DNA of 64,000 nt from Fereydounia khargensis (GCA_026413255.1 JAOCZO010000022.1:124001-188000), one strand, 5' to 3'. Shown: positions 34,301 through 45,950, counted from the stretch's first letter. The notes: a model not told the origin generated them from the letters alone. Made by a program: numbers and translations.

Positions 34301-35504
34301 CCATGGCGAGTCCACGGGCCAAGCCAACGGCAACGGTGCCGGCAAGAAGAAGAAGAAGGGTTCTAACGCCCAGAAGAAGGCTGCGGATAATGCTGCCAAG
34401 ACCCAAAAGGTTACGACATTTGAGGCCAGCGATGTCCTCAACCTTCTTCCCGTCGTCAAGGACTCTACACCCAAGAGCACGCTCGCTGAAGAGGCCTTTG
34501 AGGCTGGCCGAATCTCGATCAGCCGAGGCGACCGCGAACTTGGTATTGAGCTGATGATGGAGGGTGTCAGCTTCCACGAGCAGATCTATGGGCTGGTCCA
34601 CCCCGAGGTGTCTCGATGCTACTCCCTCTTCGCCAACATCATCCATCACTTTGCTGGTGTTCTCGCCATGGAGACTGCCGAGAAGATGCGTCAGGCCCAG
34701 GCGAATGGCGAAGAGGCTCCCGAGATTGAAACGACACCCATCAGCGAGCACCTCACAGTCGCTAATGCCCTGAGGTACCAGCGACAGGCTGTCACTGTCT
34801 CGGAGAGGACGCTTGGTCTTGACCACCCCGAGACGTTGAACCAGTACATGAACCTTGCCGTTCTCGAGAGGGCCGAAGGCAACACTGAGGCATCCCTGCT
34901 CCTGCAGCAGCGTGTTCTTGACCTCTGGAGTCTCCTTTACGGCAAGGAGCACCCCGACTGTGTCAACGCTCTGTCTAATGTCGCGCTTACGCTGCAGAAC
35001 GCGCGACAGTTTGAGCTCAGTCTCAAGCTGTACCAGTCTGCACATGAGCTGGCGCTGTCCCTGTTTGGTCCTGACAGCATTCACACAGCGAACCTTGCTC
35101 ACGAGCTCAGCCAGGCCTACACGCTGACTGGCGACCTCAAGACGGCGCTCACGGTTGAGAAGGAAGCTTGGAGGGTATTCGAGGAGCGTCTTGGCAAGGA
35201 AGATGCGCAGACCAAGGAGAGCGAGGCGTTCTGCCTCAGCCTTGCTGCCTCGGCAGTGCGCGTAGCCAAGCTTGAGAAGGAAGCACAAGCGCACGAGGCT
35301 CGTCAGGGTGCTTTCGGCATCGGTGCTGCCAGGCAGAGGACTGCGGGCGCTGCTCCTGGCCGAATTGGCGGTGGCGCACCAGTACCGGATGCACAGTCGA
35401 ACCGATCGCTGGACGAGATTGTCAAGTACATTCAGGGTGGTGCCTCGTCCTCACCTGCCCGTCCCAAGGGCAAGTCGAAGCCTGGTGTCAAGGCGAGGAA
35501 GTAA
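31332..35504 (+). CDS. CLU1: Clustered-mitochondria protein Clu1/Tif31
   Basis: One exon, 1390 residues, close to the family's usual 1250-1400. The ATG at 31332 gives MASEQPAAEQQ. The ubiquitin-like N-terminal region is near residues 35-110 (DLRLTIADSPEGYWLGAFCFRR). The Clu domain is around residues 350-640 (AHPWLARQHAHQLDALRSQT ... LNRIFAEFTQAAARAVPRV ... YPHMGGDEAAHVAVGKD). A Lys-rich stretch (GKKKKKGSNAQKK) lies near residue 1003. TPR-like repeats follow at about 1060-1300 (YGLVHPEVSRCYSLFANIIHH, TLGLDHPETLNQYMNLAVLE, YGKEHPDCVNALSNVALTL). The C-terminus is basic. Clu proteins bind mRNAs for mitochondrial proteins, affect mitochondrial distribution, and in yeast associate with eIF3. Divergent to VPS36. 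Confidence 0.97.
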   Translation: MASEQPAAEQQPQQQQVSEAEAPQVDESIQPFEIALHLPERPLLPSGGAAAGLPETPSPLTVAVTPQETLNDLRLTIADSPEGYWLGAFCFRRPLHPSAAPAKKGAKVALGERVSEWTELREVFKDVPKDQRSLYITHVPFNEADARAHVQRLRDLLSGGHADPTTIGIDAAISVHDAVKNPDAWSTPTNGTVAKKNNKNADAEAEKPLPFSDWAGWNPATSTANLIPSQARRARQLPVCLRHLSLSAWNPPPQHLKLQGHLLYIQIGTLEGESVQVTASTHGFYINRTSGSKFDPAPRPAGQDFASCSLFDLLCGFSPQFLANFAKLFNDPVAARDYFSAVPVTNSIPAHPWLARQHAHQLDALRSQTAYLLTGAVSADTLEGTRDWNDEIQSTRELPRTNLPERLMRDRVLNRIFAEFTQAAARAVPRVAAGEVQAMNPMDRRDAQMFIVNNLFISKGADGVDIYPHMGGDEAAHVAVGKDVQGIKTLNSLDVDGLCLLGTVVVDWKGERWVAQSIVPGLFRRRDDDEDASAAKEDENDDKTESKSPPANGDIAKQDPNEDTQVVYGGVEGPEVIREDATFHKLFSQVAQTLHLTEHEVADAKEKKHSLWLSVDSKGLRGADGRKYVLDLARLSPVDINWLEKDINGQIIHGSGDADASYPHRLALLRPELLEIFWDNEFRKWAREQLAARQEAKAKESAATEEADKESKEVQEKPQEPERIDSSEFKLSFNPDAFAEFKLADEAAEGGSRIITPITDESDPTVAAVRLAGNFLRETALPRFVTDVAAGLFSPPDGAALTRQMHARGINVRYLGYLALLCEAEHKDKLDQELIKKAGPGHEAFIRAFRSVILQEMVLRASKRILRSFLRDIEQVEVSACVSHFLNCLVGSALEPNPKPEYRRSPFADKEDPAWTELTPASLVERIQSEVRRRFRYELPASFFEQELRKPQLLREVSLRCGIQLKLQDYRFEAATSEANGQLGNASEDSHGESTGQANGNGAGKKKKKGSNAQKKAADNAAKTQKVTTFEASDVLNLLPVVKDSTPKSTLAEEAFEAGRISISRGDRELGIELMMEGVSFHEQIYGLVHPEVSRCYSLFANIIHHFAGVLAMETAEKMRQAQANGEEAPEIETTPISEHLTVANALRYQRQAVTVSERTLGLDHPETLNQYMNLAVLERAEGNTEASLLLQQRVLDLWSLLYGKEHPDCVNALSNVALTLQNARQFELSLKLYQSAHELALSLFGPDSIHTANLAHELSQAYTLTGDLKTALTVEKEAWRVFEERLGKEDAQTKESEAFCLSLAASAVRVAKLEKEAQAHEARQGAFGIGAARQRTAGAAPGRIGGGAPVPDAQSNRSLDEIVKYIQGGASSSPARPKGKSKPGVKARK

Positions 35505-38049
35505 AGTCAGCTCGGATTGCGTTTGTATCAAAAGTTGAGAAAAAAGTAGTATGAGCCTCGTCGCAGCATCTTGCCCCACACCGTCTAGTTACAACAACTC
35601 GTAGCCTCAAGTCAAAAACCACATAGTAGCAACTACCTACATATAGTATTGTTCTAGCATTACGAATGCCAAAAGCACCACTCCTGTTCTGTTTTCCGTC
35701 TCTGTTTCTCTTTTCTCGTGTGTGAGCATCGACATCTGGTGCGGTACCGGACTCGCCCGCTCCCGTGGAAGCACAGCCGAGTCAAACGACAGCCAGGCAG
35801 TCATCTTTTGACTAGCCGACCCATGACTGTGTGGGAATAAAGCGTTCCAGTCAGTTGGCTCGCTGCCCGGCCTTAGTTGGCTGGGTTGGCAGGAGCGTAG
35901 TCGGTGCGGTATCTGACCGAACGCGATACGTCCGCTCGCTCTTTCGTCGTGGTCAACTCGAGAAGCGAATGTTGGGGCGCGTCAAGCAAGGGGGTTCCAA
36001 CAACGTCTCAAAGTGCCCTACCGTCAGTGAGATACCCGCTCGGCGCCCCGCACTCGAAGGCCGAGCAGCCATTTACAGTACAACAGTACGGAGGGTTCGG
36101 CATCAGTCGCAGATATAACATTATCAGGTCAGCACAACCAAGATCTATGACCGACCTTCAAAGTCAGGAGACCGGTATGAACAAGTGGAACGGTCACGCT
36201 GGTTGACCTTTCCCAGCCCGGAAGGGCCGGTGTCTCCAATGCCCAAAATCATGCCTTTTTGCTTGTTACTTGCAGCGAGATCTAGTGTGGCCTGTTTCCT
36301 CCTGAACAGGACAGGAAAGGAGCGTATTTTAATTCAAGACATGGTCTGCAAGCTGTAATCAGTGCGTTCGGGCGGCGTTCGCATTTCTTTTCATCTCGGC
36401 AAAAGCACAGCCGCGTCTGCCCGCGTAGTTTGTATTCGACTTGCTTGACTCCAACTTATATTTCATTCCACGGGGGGCAGATTTAAAGTGCTGCATTGCA
36501 CTTCCGTTAGGCTTGCTGGCCCTGTGAGCCATCAAAGCCCGAGCGAGCGTGGCGCCCCAATTCATTCCTGACCGGTTACCAAAAAAACGAACAGTGAGCG
36601 GGGTAGCAGTTTCTATGCTGTTCAGGGCACAGACGGAGCTGTTTTGTAGCTCAGCCTCTTCTGCCTCGTTTTGCTAGACAGTGTGTCGTTGGAACCAGTC
36701 ACTGGTCATTGAGCGCCTAATTGGGCTACTGTTGCCTGCAGCGCTGGCAAGCTCAGTGCATAAGAGAGCAACGAAGGATTGCAGCATGGCATACGGTTGG
36801 CTGCAAACGGTCGATCCGAGCCAGACGAAGTGATTTCGACTCTTACCGCCAGAAGAGCAAGAAGAAGAAGAAACGCTGCCCAAAAAAAAAGGAAAAGAAA
36901 AGGAAATTCAAAACGAAGGACTGGCTCGCGTCCAGCTGCACACGCCAGAGTCTGACCAAAACCCTAGCCGCTGATTAGCAGTCAGGCAGCCACCCCCAGG
37001 CACCGCTCAGACCCAGACGCAGCCCAGTTAGCCAATAAGACCGGTCCAAGGAAAAAAAAGCGCATCCGTGGCTGCATCTCGACGAGCACGGACGAGCCGG
37101 TCGGTTACCAGCACTGTACAGTATGGTTCTGGGAGAGTGGGTGCAGACCGAGTGTCAGTGCAGTTGCAGTGTAGTTCACAGCACCCTCTCTCTGCCCTTC
37201 TGTTTCCCAGACGCACACGAGACTCGCGCCGACACAAAGGAAGAACCGCAAAAATCCACGCCGATCTGGTCTGGGTCAGCACTCTCCCTCTGCCTCGCGC
37301 GTTTGCTCTCTGCCGCGCCGCGCCCGTGCCCGCCGCCTGCCAGACAGCCCACGAAGACTCAAGTGGCGTGAGTGCAACACCCAAAACTGCCTGCCAGTCT
37401 GCCTGCCATTCCCCTGCTGACCCGGACCAGTAGATAGCCATTCTCATCCGATCCCTGCCCTCTGCTCTCAGCTCTGCACCCTTTCTTTCTCTCTACCCAC
37501 CTTGTCTTTTCTCAAACCGTCGGCACTGTTCTATCGGGGTACCTGCTGCACCCTTATTTCACTGCCACTCGTCATCCTTACCCCACGGACGAGCGCGGAT
37601 CCTACCCCGCGGATAGCGTTCCTGGCCTCGACAGGACACATTGCTACCCGCCCCACCCTCCTTCTTGGTTGACGAGGCTCCCTCTAATCAGGCAGCCCGC
37701 AGGCTAGCAAGACTAGAGCGCTGACATCTGTGGCTACGGTCCATATACCCGCTCAGCTCTCGCCATCCACTTCCTTGTTCGTGGCGACGGTAACCACCAC
37801 CCTTCGGCTCGGAACCTGATTCAACTCTTCCTTGCGGTGCCCGTCTCTACTTTCTTTCCTTTCCTCGTCTCAACATTAGCGACGCTCTCGCCCTCATTGC
37901 TTACCTGCCTTTGGTTTCCCGAATGCTTGCGCTTTAATCAGTCCTTTCACTATCGGTTCGACCTTTCATACTCCCGAATTCGTGCTCAACTTCACTCGGT
38001 TTCCACAGCAACACATTATCAGTAATACATCCAAGGCATTCAATTCAGC
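35505..38049. other. 2.5-kb intergenic region upstream of HMG-CoA reductase
   Basis: No supported gene. The last 600 bases are pyrimidine-rich and are probably leader. Purine-rich and A-rich patches lie at 36850-36930. Two TACAGTA-type motifs (36074-36089 and 37113-37124) and one sterol-element-like site (37363-37371) are present. Confidence 0.5.
37363..37371 (-). promoter_or_regulatory. Candidate sterol regulatory element upstream of HMG-CoA reductase
   Basis: The minus strand reads TCACGCCAC, which fits the TCACNCCAC core bound by SREBP/Sre1. It lies 680 bases before the HMG-CoA reductase ATG. A nine-base match can occur by chance, so this is only a candidate. Confidence 0.35.
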
Positions 38050-41000
38050 ATGTCTACGACGACTTCAACATCGTCGAGCACCGCCTCGATCGGGTCAGCC
38101 TCGCAGTCCCTCTCCCTGCCACGCGTCTTGCTGCGCAGACTGGCAGTCCAGGCATCCCGAAACCCGATCGAGGTGATTGTTACAATGTTCATCATTGTCA
38201 CCCTCGCTTACTTCCAGCTCCTACACGCTGTGACCCACTCCAACTTCTTTGAGCCAATCAAGCGCGAAGCCTCATCTCTCGCAGCTGCCTCCTCTGGTCA
38301 CGCCTCCTCTGCCCAGCTCCCGCTCGCTGAAGGAGTAGTATCCTCCGCAGACGACGCTTTCGACACTGTTTTCGTCCGACAGGCTGGTAAGAAGAACCTT
38401 TGGGTCCCTCTCAGCCAGTACCTCGCCAAGGGGCAGGGCGAGGTCTCTGAGCTCAACGCCGCCTCTCTCTTCGACGCTGCTTCCTCCCAGACGTTCTTTG
38501 TCGAGCCAGTCCTTGTCACTGACGCTGAGGAGGCTCATGCTAGCTCCGCTATTGACCAGACACTGCTTCCCGCCATGTCTGCTAACGTAGCTACCAAGCT
38601 CGGTCTTCCCCAAGGTAGCCAGGTTACCCTGGTCCAGGACAGCAAGAATGGCCAGCTTGCCTACGTGTTCGGAAAGAGCTTCGCCGATACTGACTCTGCA
38701 AAGGACGAAAAGGACCGAGAGGACTTCCTTCGCGCCGTGTCGGATCCTGCAGTCCTTTCAGAGTCGCTCAACCTCACCATCGAGTCGCTCTCGCGTCCCG
38801 CTTCGATTTCCGGCTCCAAGCCTATTGGCTCGCCTTTCGCCGGCTTGCAGGTCGCTGCTCTTCTCCCGGACAATGGATTTAGCCCCTTCGCTCTCAACAA
38901 TCTCAAGGGAAAGAAGATCATTGGTGGTTCCGAGGAGCTGCGAAGCATCAGATGGATGGCCTATGCGATCAGGGCACTCGTTCTTCGATTCTGGGCTCTG
39001 ATCAAGAAGGCTGACTCGGCGGACATCTTTGTCATGCTTTCAGCCTACATTTTGATGCACGGCACTTTTGTCAACCTCTTCCTGTCCATGCGCAAGTTCG
39101 GCAGTAACTTCTGGCTCGGAACCTCTGTCATGATCTCGTCCACTTTCGCTTTCCTCCTGGCTCTCACCTTCGCCTACTTGCTCGGAGTCACAGTTGACCC
39201 AATCTGCCTCTCCGAGGCGCTTCCTTTCCTGGTCATCCTCGTCGGCTTCGAGAAGCCGTACCTGCTCACTCGCGCCGTCTTCACTCACCCAGACTTCGCT
39301 CCGAGCACATCCGGCCTGCTGACGCGCGAGCAGTCCCAGCCCGACCTTCTGTTCAACAACGCTGAGCCCATCAAGGGTCAGATTGGCACCAAGGGCAAGG
39401 GCGAGCAGACCCTTGCAGTTTCCCGAGAAGAGTCGTTTGTTCGCGCTCTCACCGAGAGACTGAAGAATGAGAGCTCGCTCCGATTGTCCGCCCCTTCTCC
39501 GGTCCCTGCTCACGAGGTCGTTGTCGCCGCCGTCAACCGTGTTGGTCTTCCCATCGTCCGCGACTACGCGATCGAGATTGCTGTCATGGCTGTCGGAGCT
39601 ACCAGCGGTGTGAGCGGCTTGCGCGAGTTCTGTCAGCTCGCTGCGCTGATTCTCCTGTTCGACTGCATCTTCCTCTTTGCTTTCTACGTTTCCATTCTCA
39701 CCGTGATGGTCGAGGTGCACAGGATCAAGATCATGCGTGGCATGCGCAGGCCCAAGCCTTCCACCCCCCCGAATGTCGACACGGACAGCAGCGAGTCAGT
39801 CCCCGTCTCCCCTGCCTCGGATGTCTCCTCTTCTCGTGACAACAGCCCTAGTCGCAAGCAAAGGCCTGTTTGGAAGCGAGTCATCAAGCTCATCTTCGGT
39901 CGAGTTCCGTTCGAGAAGCGCACTGGCAAGGAGAGCCCCGTCGCTCGTCTCAAGCTTCTGCTCATTACCTCGTTCCTGGTGCTGCACTCGCTCAACCTCA
40001 TCTCGACTCTGACCACTCAGTCGGCAATTACCCGACACCACGCTACTTACGAGCCCTCGCCATACCAGGCTGTTGCAGACTCCTCTGTAATCTTTGGACC
40101 TGGCTCCGACAGCCCCTCCGTCGCGCCTCTCCTTGCAGAGCTTTCCAACTCTCAGCCTGACAACGTCGACCTCATCGCTCGCATTTCCGAGCCAACGATC
40201 CTGGTTCTGTTCGATTCGCAGGTCGCGTCCACAGGCTCGCGCAATGTCCTGGCCAGTGCCGCCCTCAACACGTCCGGAATCAGCTCGTTTGGCTCGTCCA
40301 AGTCGACGAGGTCCAAGTCGGTCAGCAGGGGCTCCTCGTCTCTCGCTGTACTTGACGGATTCATGAGCAGCTGGACTGTCATTGTTGGTGATCCGGTCAT
40401 CAGCAAATGGATGTCCCTTGCCCTTGGTATCAGCATTTTCCTCAACGCCTACCTGCTGAAGGGAATCGCAAATGGAAATGCCGCCCTCGCCGAGGGCAAT
40501 GCGGCTGGTGCTGCTGCCTACGCGGCCGCTCGTTTCATCGGTGCTCACCTTGATTCGGAGGCACGAGCAACTGAGGGACAGGATGCTCGAGCGGGTCGAC
40601 GATCAGGACGCGATGAGAGGCCATCATTGACGCTTCGTGGAGCAAGCAGCGACACTGTTACCGACTATCACAAGAAGCTTGCTGCCGCATCGGCTGCCGG
40701 CGCCTCTGGTCCCATCTCGAAATTGGCTCACGAGGGTGAGACTCTGAAGCCTGTGTCCCAGAACGGCGAGGTTCACCGATCCATCCCTGTCCCCGCAAGC
40801 GCTGTATCCACCGATGCTGCCCAGTCCCTCCAGCTCAACGGAGCTTGTGAAGCGGACGCTCGCTCGGAGCCTGCTGTGTTCGTTGGACCTGATGGCAAGG
40901 AGGTTGTTCGTCCTTTCGAGGAGCTTGTTGAGATTTACGCTGGTGGCGCTGGTGTCTTCTTCCTTACGGATGAGGAGATCATCCTCCTTGGACAGAAGGG

Positions 41001-42390
41001 TAAGATTGCTGCGTATGCACTCGAGAAGGTGCTTCAGGACCACGACCGCGCTGTCCGCGTTCGACGTGCGCTCGTTTCGCGAGCCTCTGTCAGCAAGACG
41101 CTCGAAACTTCGTTGCTGCCTCATAAGAACTACGACTACTCCAAGGTCATGGGTGCCTGTTGCGAGAACGTGGTCGGCTACATGCCCATTCCTGTCGGTA
41201 TTGCTGGTCCTCTGACGATCGATGGTCAGGTGCTTCCCATCCCAATGGCCACCACTGAGGGTACTCTTGTCGCCTCGACCTCGCGAGGTTGCAAGGCTCT
41301 CAACGCTGGTGGCGGTGTTACCACGGTCTTGACCCAGGATGCGATGACTCGTGGCCCTGCTCTCGAGTTCCCCAACATTACCAGTGCGGCTCGTGCCAAG
41401 CGTTGGATCGACTCGCAGGAGGGAGCTTCTACCATCAAGGCAGCTTTCGACTCGACATCTCGCTTTGCTCGTCTCTCGTCTCTCCGTTGTGTTCTCGCCG
41501 GTCGAACGCTCTACGTTCGCTTCGCCACCGCGACAGGTGACGCGATGGGTATGAACATGATTTCCAAGGGTGTCGAGAAGGCGCTCGGAATGATGAAGGA
41601 GGACCACTTCCCCGAGATGACCGTCTTGTCACTCTCAGGCAACTACTGCACAGACAAGAAGCCCGCGGCGATCAACTGGATTGAGGGACGTGGAAAGAGT
41701 GTGGTCGCCGAGGCGGTTGTACCTGGCTCGGTAGTCAAGTCGGTTCTCAAGGCGACAGTTGAGGATCTGGTCAACCTGAACCAGAAGAAGAACCTGATCG
41801 GCAGCGCAATGGCTGGCTCGATCGGTGGCTTCAACGCGCATGCTGCCAACATTCTGACGGCGATCTACATTGCGACGGGCCAGGACCCAGCGCAGAATGT
41901 TGAGAGTTCCAACTGTATGACGCTCATGGAGAGCATCAACGGCGGGCAGGACCTGCTCGTGACGGTGTCGATGCCTTCTATCGAGGTCGGAACCGTCGGA
42001 GGCGGAACGGTACTGCCACCTCAGCGTGCCATGCTCGAGATGATCGGCGTGGCTGGCGCGCACCCTACGACACCTGGCGCCAATGCACAGAGGCTGGCGC
42101 GTGTGATTGCTGCGGCCGTCATGGCCGGTGAGCTGTCGCTGATGGGCGCACTCAGCGCTGGCCATCTGATCCAGGCGCACATGAAGCACAACCGCAGCGT
42201 CCCCAACACGCCCGGTACCATGACGCCTCTTCCGCGTCCCGAGACGCCCAAGTACTTTGCAGCCAGCATGACGCCGCTTGTCGCACCTCCTGTGCAGAGC
42301 CAGCGTGCCTCGCCAACGGGCAGCAAACTGCTCACAGCTGATTCGGTACCCAATTCGGTAGACCACTCGCGACGAAGCAGCGCAGCCTAG
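38050..42390 (+). CDS. HMG1: HMG-CoA reductase with sterol-sensing domain
   Basis: One exon, 1446 residues. The enzyme reduces HMG-CoA to mevalonate in the ER membrane and is the control step of sterol synthesis. A first membrane segment is near residues 41-62 ([19 protein letters not shown]). A lumenal loop follows, then the sterol-sensing membrane block at about 325-565 ([80 protein letters not shown]). Two more membrane stretches lie near 640 and 780. The catalytic part starts near 935. It shows [17 protein letters not shown] (about 1038), DAMGMNM (about 1163), the [10 protein letters not shown] lysine-side stretch, [22 protein letters not shown] (about 1315) and the catalytic-His region HMKHNRS (about 1377). 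All expected active-site stretches are present. The C-terminus is Pro/Ser-rich. Confidence 0.98.
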   Translation: MSTTTSTSSSTASIGSASQSLSLPRVLLRRLAVQASRNPIEVIVTMFIIVTLAYFQLLHAVTHSNFFEPIKREASSLAAASSGHASSAQLPLAEGVVSSADDAFDTVFVRQAGKKNLWVPLSQYLAKGQGEVSELNAASLFDAASSQTFFVEPVLVTDAEEAHASSAIDQTLLPAMSANVATKLGLPQGSQVTLVQDSKNGQLAYVFGKSFADTDSAKDEKDREDFLRAVSDPAVLSESLNLTIESLSRPASISGSKPIGSPFAGLQVAALLPDNGFSPFALNNLKGKKIIGGSEELRSIRWMAYAIRALVLRFWALIKKADSADIFVMLSAYILMHGTFVNLFLSMRKFGSNFWLGTSVMISSTFAFLLALTFAYLLGVTVDPICLSEALPFLVILVGFEKPYLLTRAVFTHPDFAPSTSGLLTREQSQPDLLFNNAEPIKGQIGTKGKGEQTLAVSREESFVRALTERLKNESSLRLSAPSPVPAHEVVVAAVNRVGLPIVRDYAIEIAVMAVGATSGVSGLREFCQLAALILLFDCIFLFAFYVSILTVMVEVHRIKIMRGMRRPKPSTPPNVDTDSSESVPVSPASDVSSSRDNSPSRKQRPVWKRVIKLIFGRVPFEKRTGKESPVARLKLLLITSFLVLHSLNLISTLTTQSAITRHHATYEPSPYQAVADSSVIFGPGSDSPSVAPLLAELSNSQPDNVDLIARISEPTILVLFDSQVASTGSRNVLASAALNTSGISSFGSSKSTRSKSVSRGSSSLAVLDGFMSSWTVIVGDPVISKWMSLALGISIFLNAYLLKGIANGNAALAEGNAAGAAAYAAARFIGAHLDSEARATEGQDARAGRRSGRDERPSLTLRGASSDTVTDYHKKLAAASAAGASGPISKLAHEGETLKPVSQNGEVHRSIPVPASAVSTDAAQSLQLNGACEADARSEPAVFVGPDGKEVVRPFEELVEIYAGGAGVFFLTDEEIILLGQKGKIAAYALEKVLQDHDRAVRVRRALVSRASVSKTLETSLLPHKNYDYSKVMGACCENVVGYMPIPVGIAGPLTIDGQVLPIPMATTEGTLVASTSRGCKALNAGGGVTTVLTQDAMTRGPALEFPNITSAARAKRWIDSQEGASTIKAAFDSTSRFARLSSLRCVLAGRTLYVRFATATGDAMGMNMISKGVEKALGMMKEDHFPEMTVLSLSGNYCTDKKPAAINWIEGRGKSVVAEAVVPGSVVKSVLKATVEDLVNLNQKKNLIGSAMAGSIGGFNAHAANILTAIYIATGQDPAQNVESSNCMTLMESINGGQDLLVTVSMPSIEVGTVGGGTVLPPQRAMLEMIGVAGAHPTTPGANAQRLARVIAAAVMAGELSLMGALSAGHLIQAHMKHNRSVPNTPGTMTPLPRPETPKYFAASMTPLVAPPVQSQRASPTGSKLLTADSVPNSVDHSRRSSAA

Positions 42391-42571
42391 TGTGCTTTCT
42401 TTTCACCTGTAGCACGGACCTTCTGCTTCTTCACAAACCACCCAGCCAACCCAAGCATGAAAAATATCGATCACGGTCGTTTGTGTTTTTGAGAAAACAA
42501 TTCAATGGGAACTACCAGTCATCATCATTGTGTGATTGAGTGAACAATGGAATGCTTCACGCTACAGCGCA

Positions 42572-43363
42572 CTACTGGCCATGACCAAAGGTGTTGGCAC
42601 CAGCATCAGTACCAGGGATCTTGGCGTGATCCTTGACGCTCGGAGCCGCCTCGTAAATGATGTTGGTTGGGCCCTCTCTCCTGAGATTCTTGAACTCTCC
42701 TTTGAATCCTAAGTAATAGATCCTGCTTGTCTCGGCGCCCTGGGAAGCGGGCACGAAGAGGTGGATGGTAGTCACGTCCGGGAACTTGGCCGGTTTGAGG
42801 GGGAACTCGACGACCTCTCTTGACTGTGGGATCGACTCGAGTTTCTGGGTGGGCGGGGTATCTGGGGCCGAGTCAAAGTCGATGTCACGGTTGGCGTATA
42901 TGTGGACCTCAGAGGGCGTCTGGTCGGCTGAGCCACATTTGAGTAGCAGAGAGCGCAGGCGGACTGATCCGGTGAACGGGATACGCAGGATCAGCTGGTC
43001 GTCGGCGTCGGATTCTAGGTACCGGTCTTCGTTGAGGCGTTGGTCGTACGGCTTGATGACTCGTACGCCCATTTGCTAAGTAAGTCGATGTGCGTCAGCA
43101 GGGAATGGAAAAGAAGTGAGGGTGAGATCATACGTACTGGTTCGAGCTCGTTAAGTGCTTCGACGCCGTCGAGATCAATCGAGGAATACAGCAGATCTTG
43201 TTGGCCCTGTCATAGGGAAGAACTTGGCGTCAGACTGAGCAGGCAGACAGGAGACAGGAATGGAAAGTCGTGGGTTGCTTACCTCCCCAGGCTTAATGTG
43301 GTCATCGTCATCGTGCGAGTGGCCGTGGCCACAGGAACCGTGGTGCTCGTGTCGACACGACAT
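42572..43363 (-). CDS. PITH-domain protein (PITHD1/DUF1000)
   Basis: Three exons, 43283-43363, 43138-43206 and 42572-43075, give 217 residues. The His-rich start (MSCRHEHHGSCGHGHSHDDDD) is typical of PITHD1 proteins. The PITH domain spans about residues 28-200: DLLYSSIDLDGVEALNELE, RYLESDADDQLILRIPFTGSVRLRSLLLK, VHIYANRDIDFD, ATKF-like PAKFPDVTTIHLFVPASQG, and IYYLGFKGEF. The domain also forms the C-terminus of TXNL1, which binds the proteasome. No thioredoxin part is present here, so this is the stand-alone form. The exact cellular role in fungi is not known to me. Confidence 0.92.
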
Positions 43364-43610
43364 TGTTGTCAGTGAACTGCTCGAGAGAGCTAAAGGTAAG
43401 GAAGGAAGAAAGGACGGAACGCATCATGACTGAGCCACACATTAAACAAAAAGTGGAGGGGTTCACGCTGGAGAGACACGTGACCGGGTGGAAGCAGAAG
43501 CAGAGTCGCAGTCTGAACGGAACCGATATGCAAATGCTACGATACGATTGGGAAAGAAGGAAGGTATGCTAAGTACAACAGGTGCCACAGACCGCAGAGG
43601 GAGATCTTGT

Positions 43611-44893
43611 TTATCGCTTAAAAATCGTGACACAGTCCTCGTCGTCCAGAACGTGGTCGAGACCCACACGCTGGCCACGCGGGTGCTTGGCCGACTTGCC
43701 CCATACCATTGCACTGTCGAGAGAAAAACACAAAAACAAACGGGGGTCAGGTCAGCAACTTCCGTCAGGAGAACTGGCAAAGGAAGGGAGGAAGGTCGAG
43801 AGTACTCACAACTTGAACTGCTTGGCGATCTCCTTGTGGATGGCATTGCAAAAGTCTTCGATGGTGCTCTTGCCGCGCCTGAGAACGACAGGCGAACTGT
43901 AGTCCGGTGGGCTCTTCCTAGGCTTGGTGTACACACGAACCAGGTCGAGCATCTCCCACATCTTTTCGACGAGCTCATCATCCACGTTCCACCAGTGCTG
44001 GCTAGAAATGGGGACCGAGTTGGGAATCTTGTAGAGCAGGTCGAGCTCCTCAATCGAGATGCTGTCAATCTTGTTAAGCACGTAAATCGCGGGCACGTAG
44101 ATTCGGTTGCCCTCAATGACGTCAATCAGCTCCTCTACCGTAGCGTCTTGGCGGAAGGCGACGTCAGCGTTTGAAATTCGGTACTCGGAGAGTACGGCGC
44201 GAATCTCGTCATTGTCGAGCTTGGTGAGGGGGACAGTGTTGGTAATGGCAATACCACCCTTGTCCTTCTTGCGAACGATAATGTTTGGTGGCTTCTTGTT
44301 CAGCCTGATGCCGAAGCCCTCCAGTTCGTTCTCAATGATCGCCTTGTCTTTCTAAAAGTCGCAAACGAGCAGAGGAGAGAGAATGTCAGAAACTCCGGGT
44401 CCAATCCGTACAGGAACAGATCAGAACTCACCAATGGCTTGCCGACATCAAGTACGATAAAGATAAGGTTGCACGTCCGTGCGACAGCAATGACCTGTCT
44501 ACCACGACCCTTGCCGTCCTTGGCGCCCTCGATAATACCTGGCAAATCGATGATCTGGATAGGTGCGCCGTGGACCTTCATGGTACCAGGTACAGATGTG
44601 AGGGTTGTGAACTCGTAGGCAGCCGCTTCGGACGTGGTTCCGGTGAGACCGGACATGAGTGTACTCTTTCCTACGGAGGGGAAGCCGACGAAGCCGACAC
44701 TGGCAATACCAGTCTTGGCGACATCGAAGCCTACGCCGGCACCACCACCACCACCGCCAGAGGGGGTAATGAGTTCACGCTTGAGCTTGGCAAGCTTGGC
44801 TCGGAGCTGTCCGAGATGGTAGGCGGTGGCCTTGTTCTTTTGCGTCTTGGCCATCTCATCCTCGATTTCCTTAATCTTCTGAACGGTCGTCAT
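43611..44893 (-). CDS. RBG1: Developmentally regulated GTP-binding protein Rbg1/DRG1
   Basis: Three exons, 44432-44893, 43810-44351 and 43611-43713, give 368 residues, against 367 in human DRG1. The N-terminal helix-turn-helix region ([28 protein letters not shown], residues 6-33) precedes the G domain. G1 is GFPSVGKST at residues 70-78, G3 is DLPGIIEGA, and G4 is NKID. The inserted S5D2L region follows G3, with [19 protein letters not shown]. The C-terminal TGS domain reads [20 protein letters not shown]...[29 protein letters not shown]. Rbg1 works with its partner Tma46/DFRP1 on translating ribosomes and helps relieve stalls. Confidence 0.97.
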
Positions 44894-45384
44894 GCTGGGC
44901 TAAGTTGGTGCAGACCACTGCGGGGGCCTGCTATCCGGATGGGCTGAATGGGTTGGAACGGAAAAGCGCTTTCCCGGTGAGTGAGGTGAGGTGATGTCTG
45001 CAAGGCTAGATGGGACAGATGGTGCAAGCCTTGCTGGAGATGTGGGCGGTAGTGGTAAGCTCGAGCTAGAAGAAGTGCCGCTCGCTGCGTTGGTAAAAGC
45101 AAAGTGGGCCTCACGACGTTTCTCACGAGTTTTCGCAGGTAAAAATTGCTCGATCACGTTCAGATGTCGAGTGACGCTTTTGTGCGGCTGCCGTGTTCTG
45201 CTCAGCTCCGTCCTGCTCAGCGTTCCTGCGCTCTGCAGGACGCTTTTCGCTTTCTCGTGCGAATATCGTGTGATGCCAACCGTGGGGTAAATGGCGCGGT
45301 CGGGCCACACAGGGTCTACGGTAACCGGTGTGGAAGGAACAACCTCTTCGCGCCACACCATACCTACATATTGCAGCTTCCAAG
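44894..45384. promoter_or_regulatory. Divergent promoter region, RBG1 / MAPR protein
   Basis: 491 bases between two divergent starts. No gene is seen. Confidence 0.5.
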
Positions 45385-45950
45385 ATGATGCAGCCTACTA
45401 CCGCCCCTACTCAGTAAGTTGCTTCGCTCCGTATTCTCGGGTCTATCAGCAATGATACTGACGACGGGACTTGCTCGCCTCTCAGCCCGCCCAAGGACGA
45501 CCCTATCACCGTCGAGGAGCTCAAGCAGTTTAACGGTGCCGACGCCAGCAAGCCTGTCTACGTCGCCATCAAGGGCACTGTCTTTGACGTCTCTCCGAAG
45601 CGTGAGATGTACGGTAAGTACCAATCGCACTTGTTTCTCATCTCTTCGCACACGCTGATCAGCTCCCTTGTGACCCTCGCAGAGGTTGGCAAGGGGTACA
45701 ATATCTTCGCCGGCAAGGATGGCTCGCGTGGCCTCGGCATGTCCAGCCTCAAGCCTAAGGACGCCGTGGCGGACTACTCGACGCTTGACGACAAGCAGCT
45801 CAAGGTTCTTGACGACTGGGTATGTTGCTTTCCATCTTACGCACTTTGCGTTCGACTCTATTTCGGGTGCTAATCTGTTGTTCCGCCCCCTCACTCTAGC
45901 TTGCATACTACACCAAGCGTTACAACATTGTTGGCAAGGTCGTGCCGTAA
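45385..45950 (+). CDS. Small cytochrome-b5-like haem-binding protein, MAPR/Dap1 family
   Basis: Four exons, 45385-45413, 45486-45613, 45683-45819 and 45900-45950, give 114 residues. The fold reads ITVEELKQFNGA, then KPVYVAIKGTVFDVSPKREMY, GKGYNIFAGKDGSRGLGMSSLKP and LDDWLAYYTKRYNIVGKVV. The YNIFAGKDGSR stretch with its tyrosines is the MAPR signature; this family binds haem through tyrosine instead of the two histidines of cytochrome b5. Dap1 and PGRMC1 support cytochrome P450 enzymes such as Erg11. This copy has no membrane anchor at its N-terminus (MMQPTTAPT), so it should be soluble, unlike animal PGRMC1. A second ATG lies one codon downstream. Confidence 0.93.

Noticed and set aside
40624-41607. 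327-codon open frame antisense to HMG-CoA reductase
   Set aside because: Overlaps the catalytic domain fully and is without domain signal.
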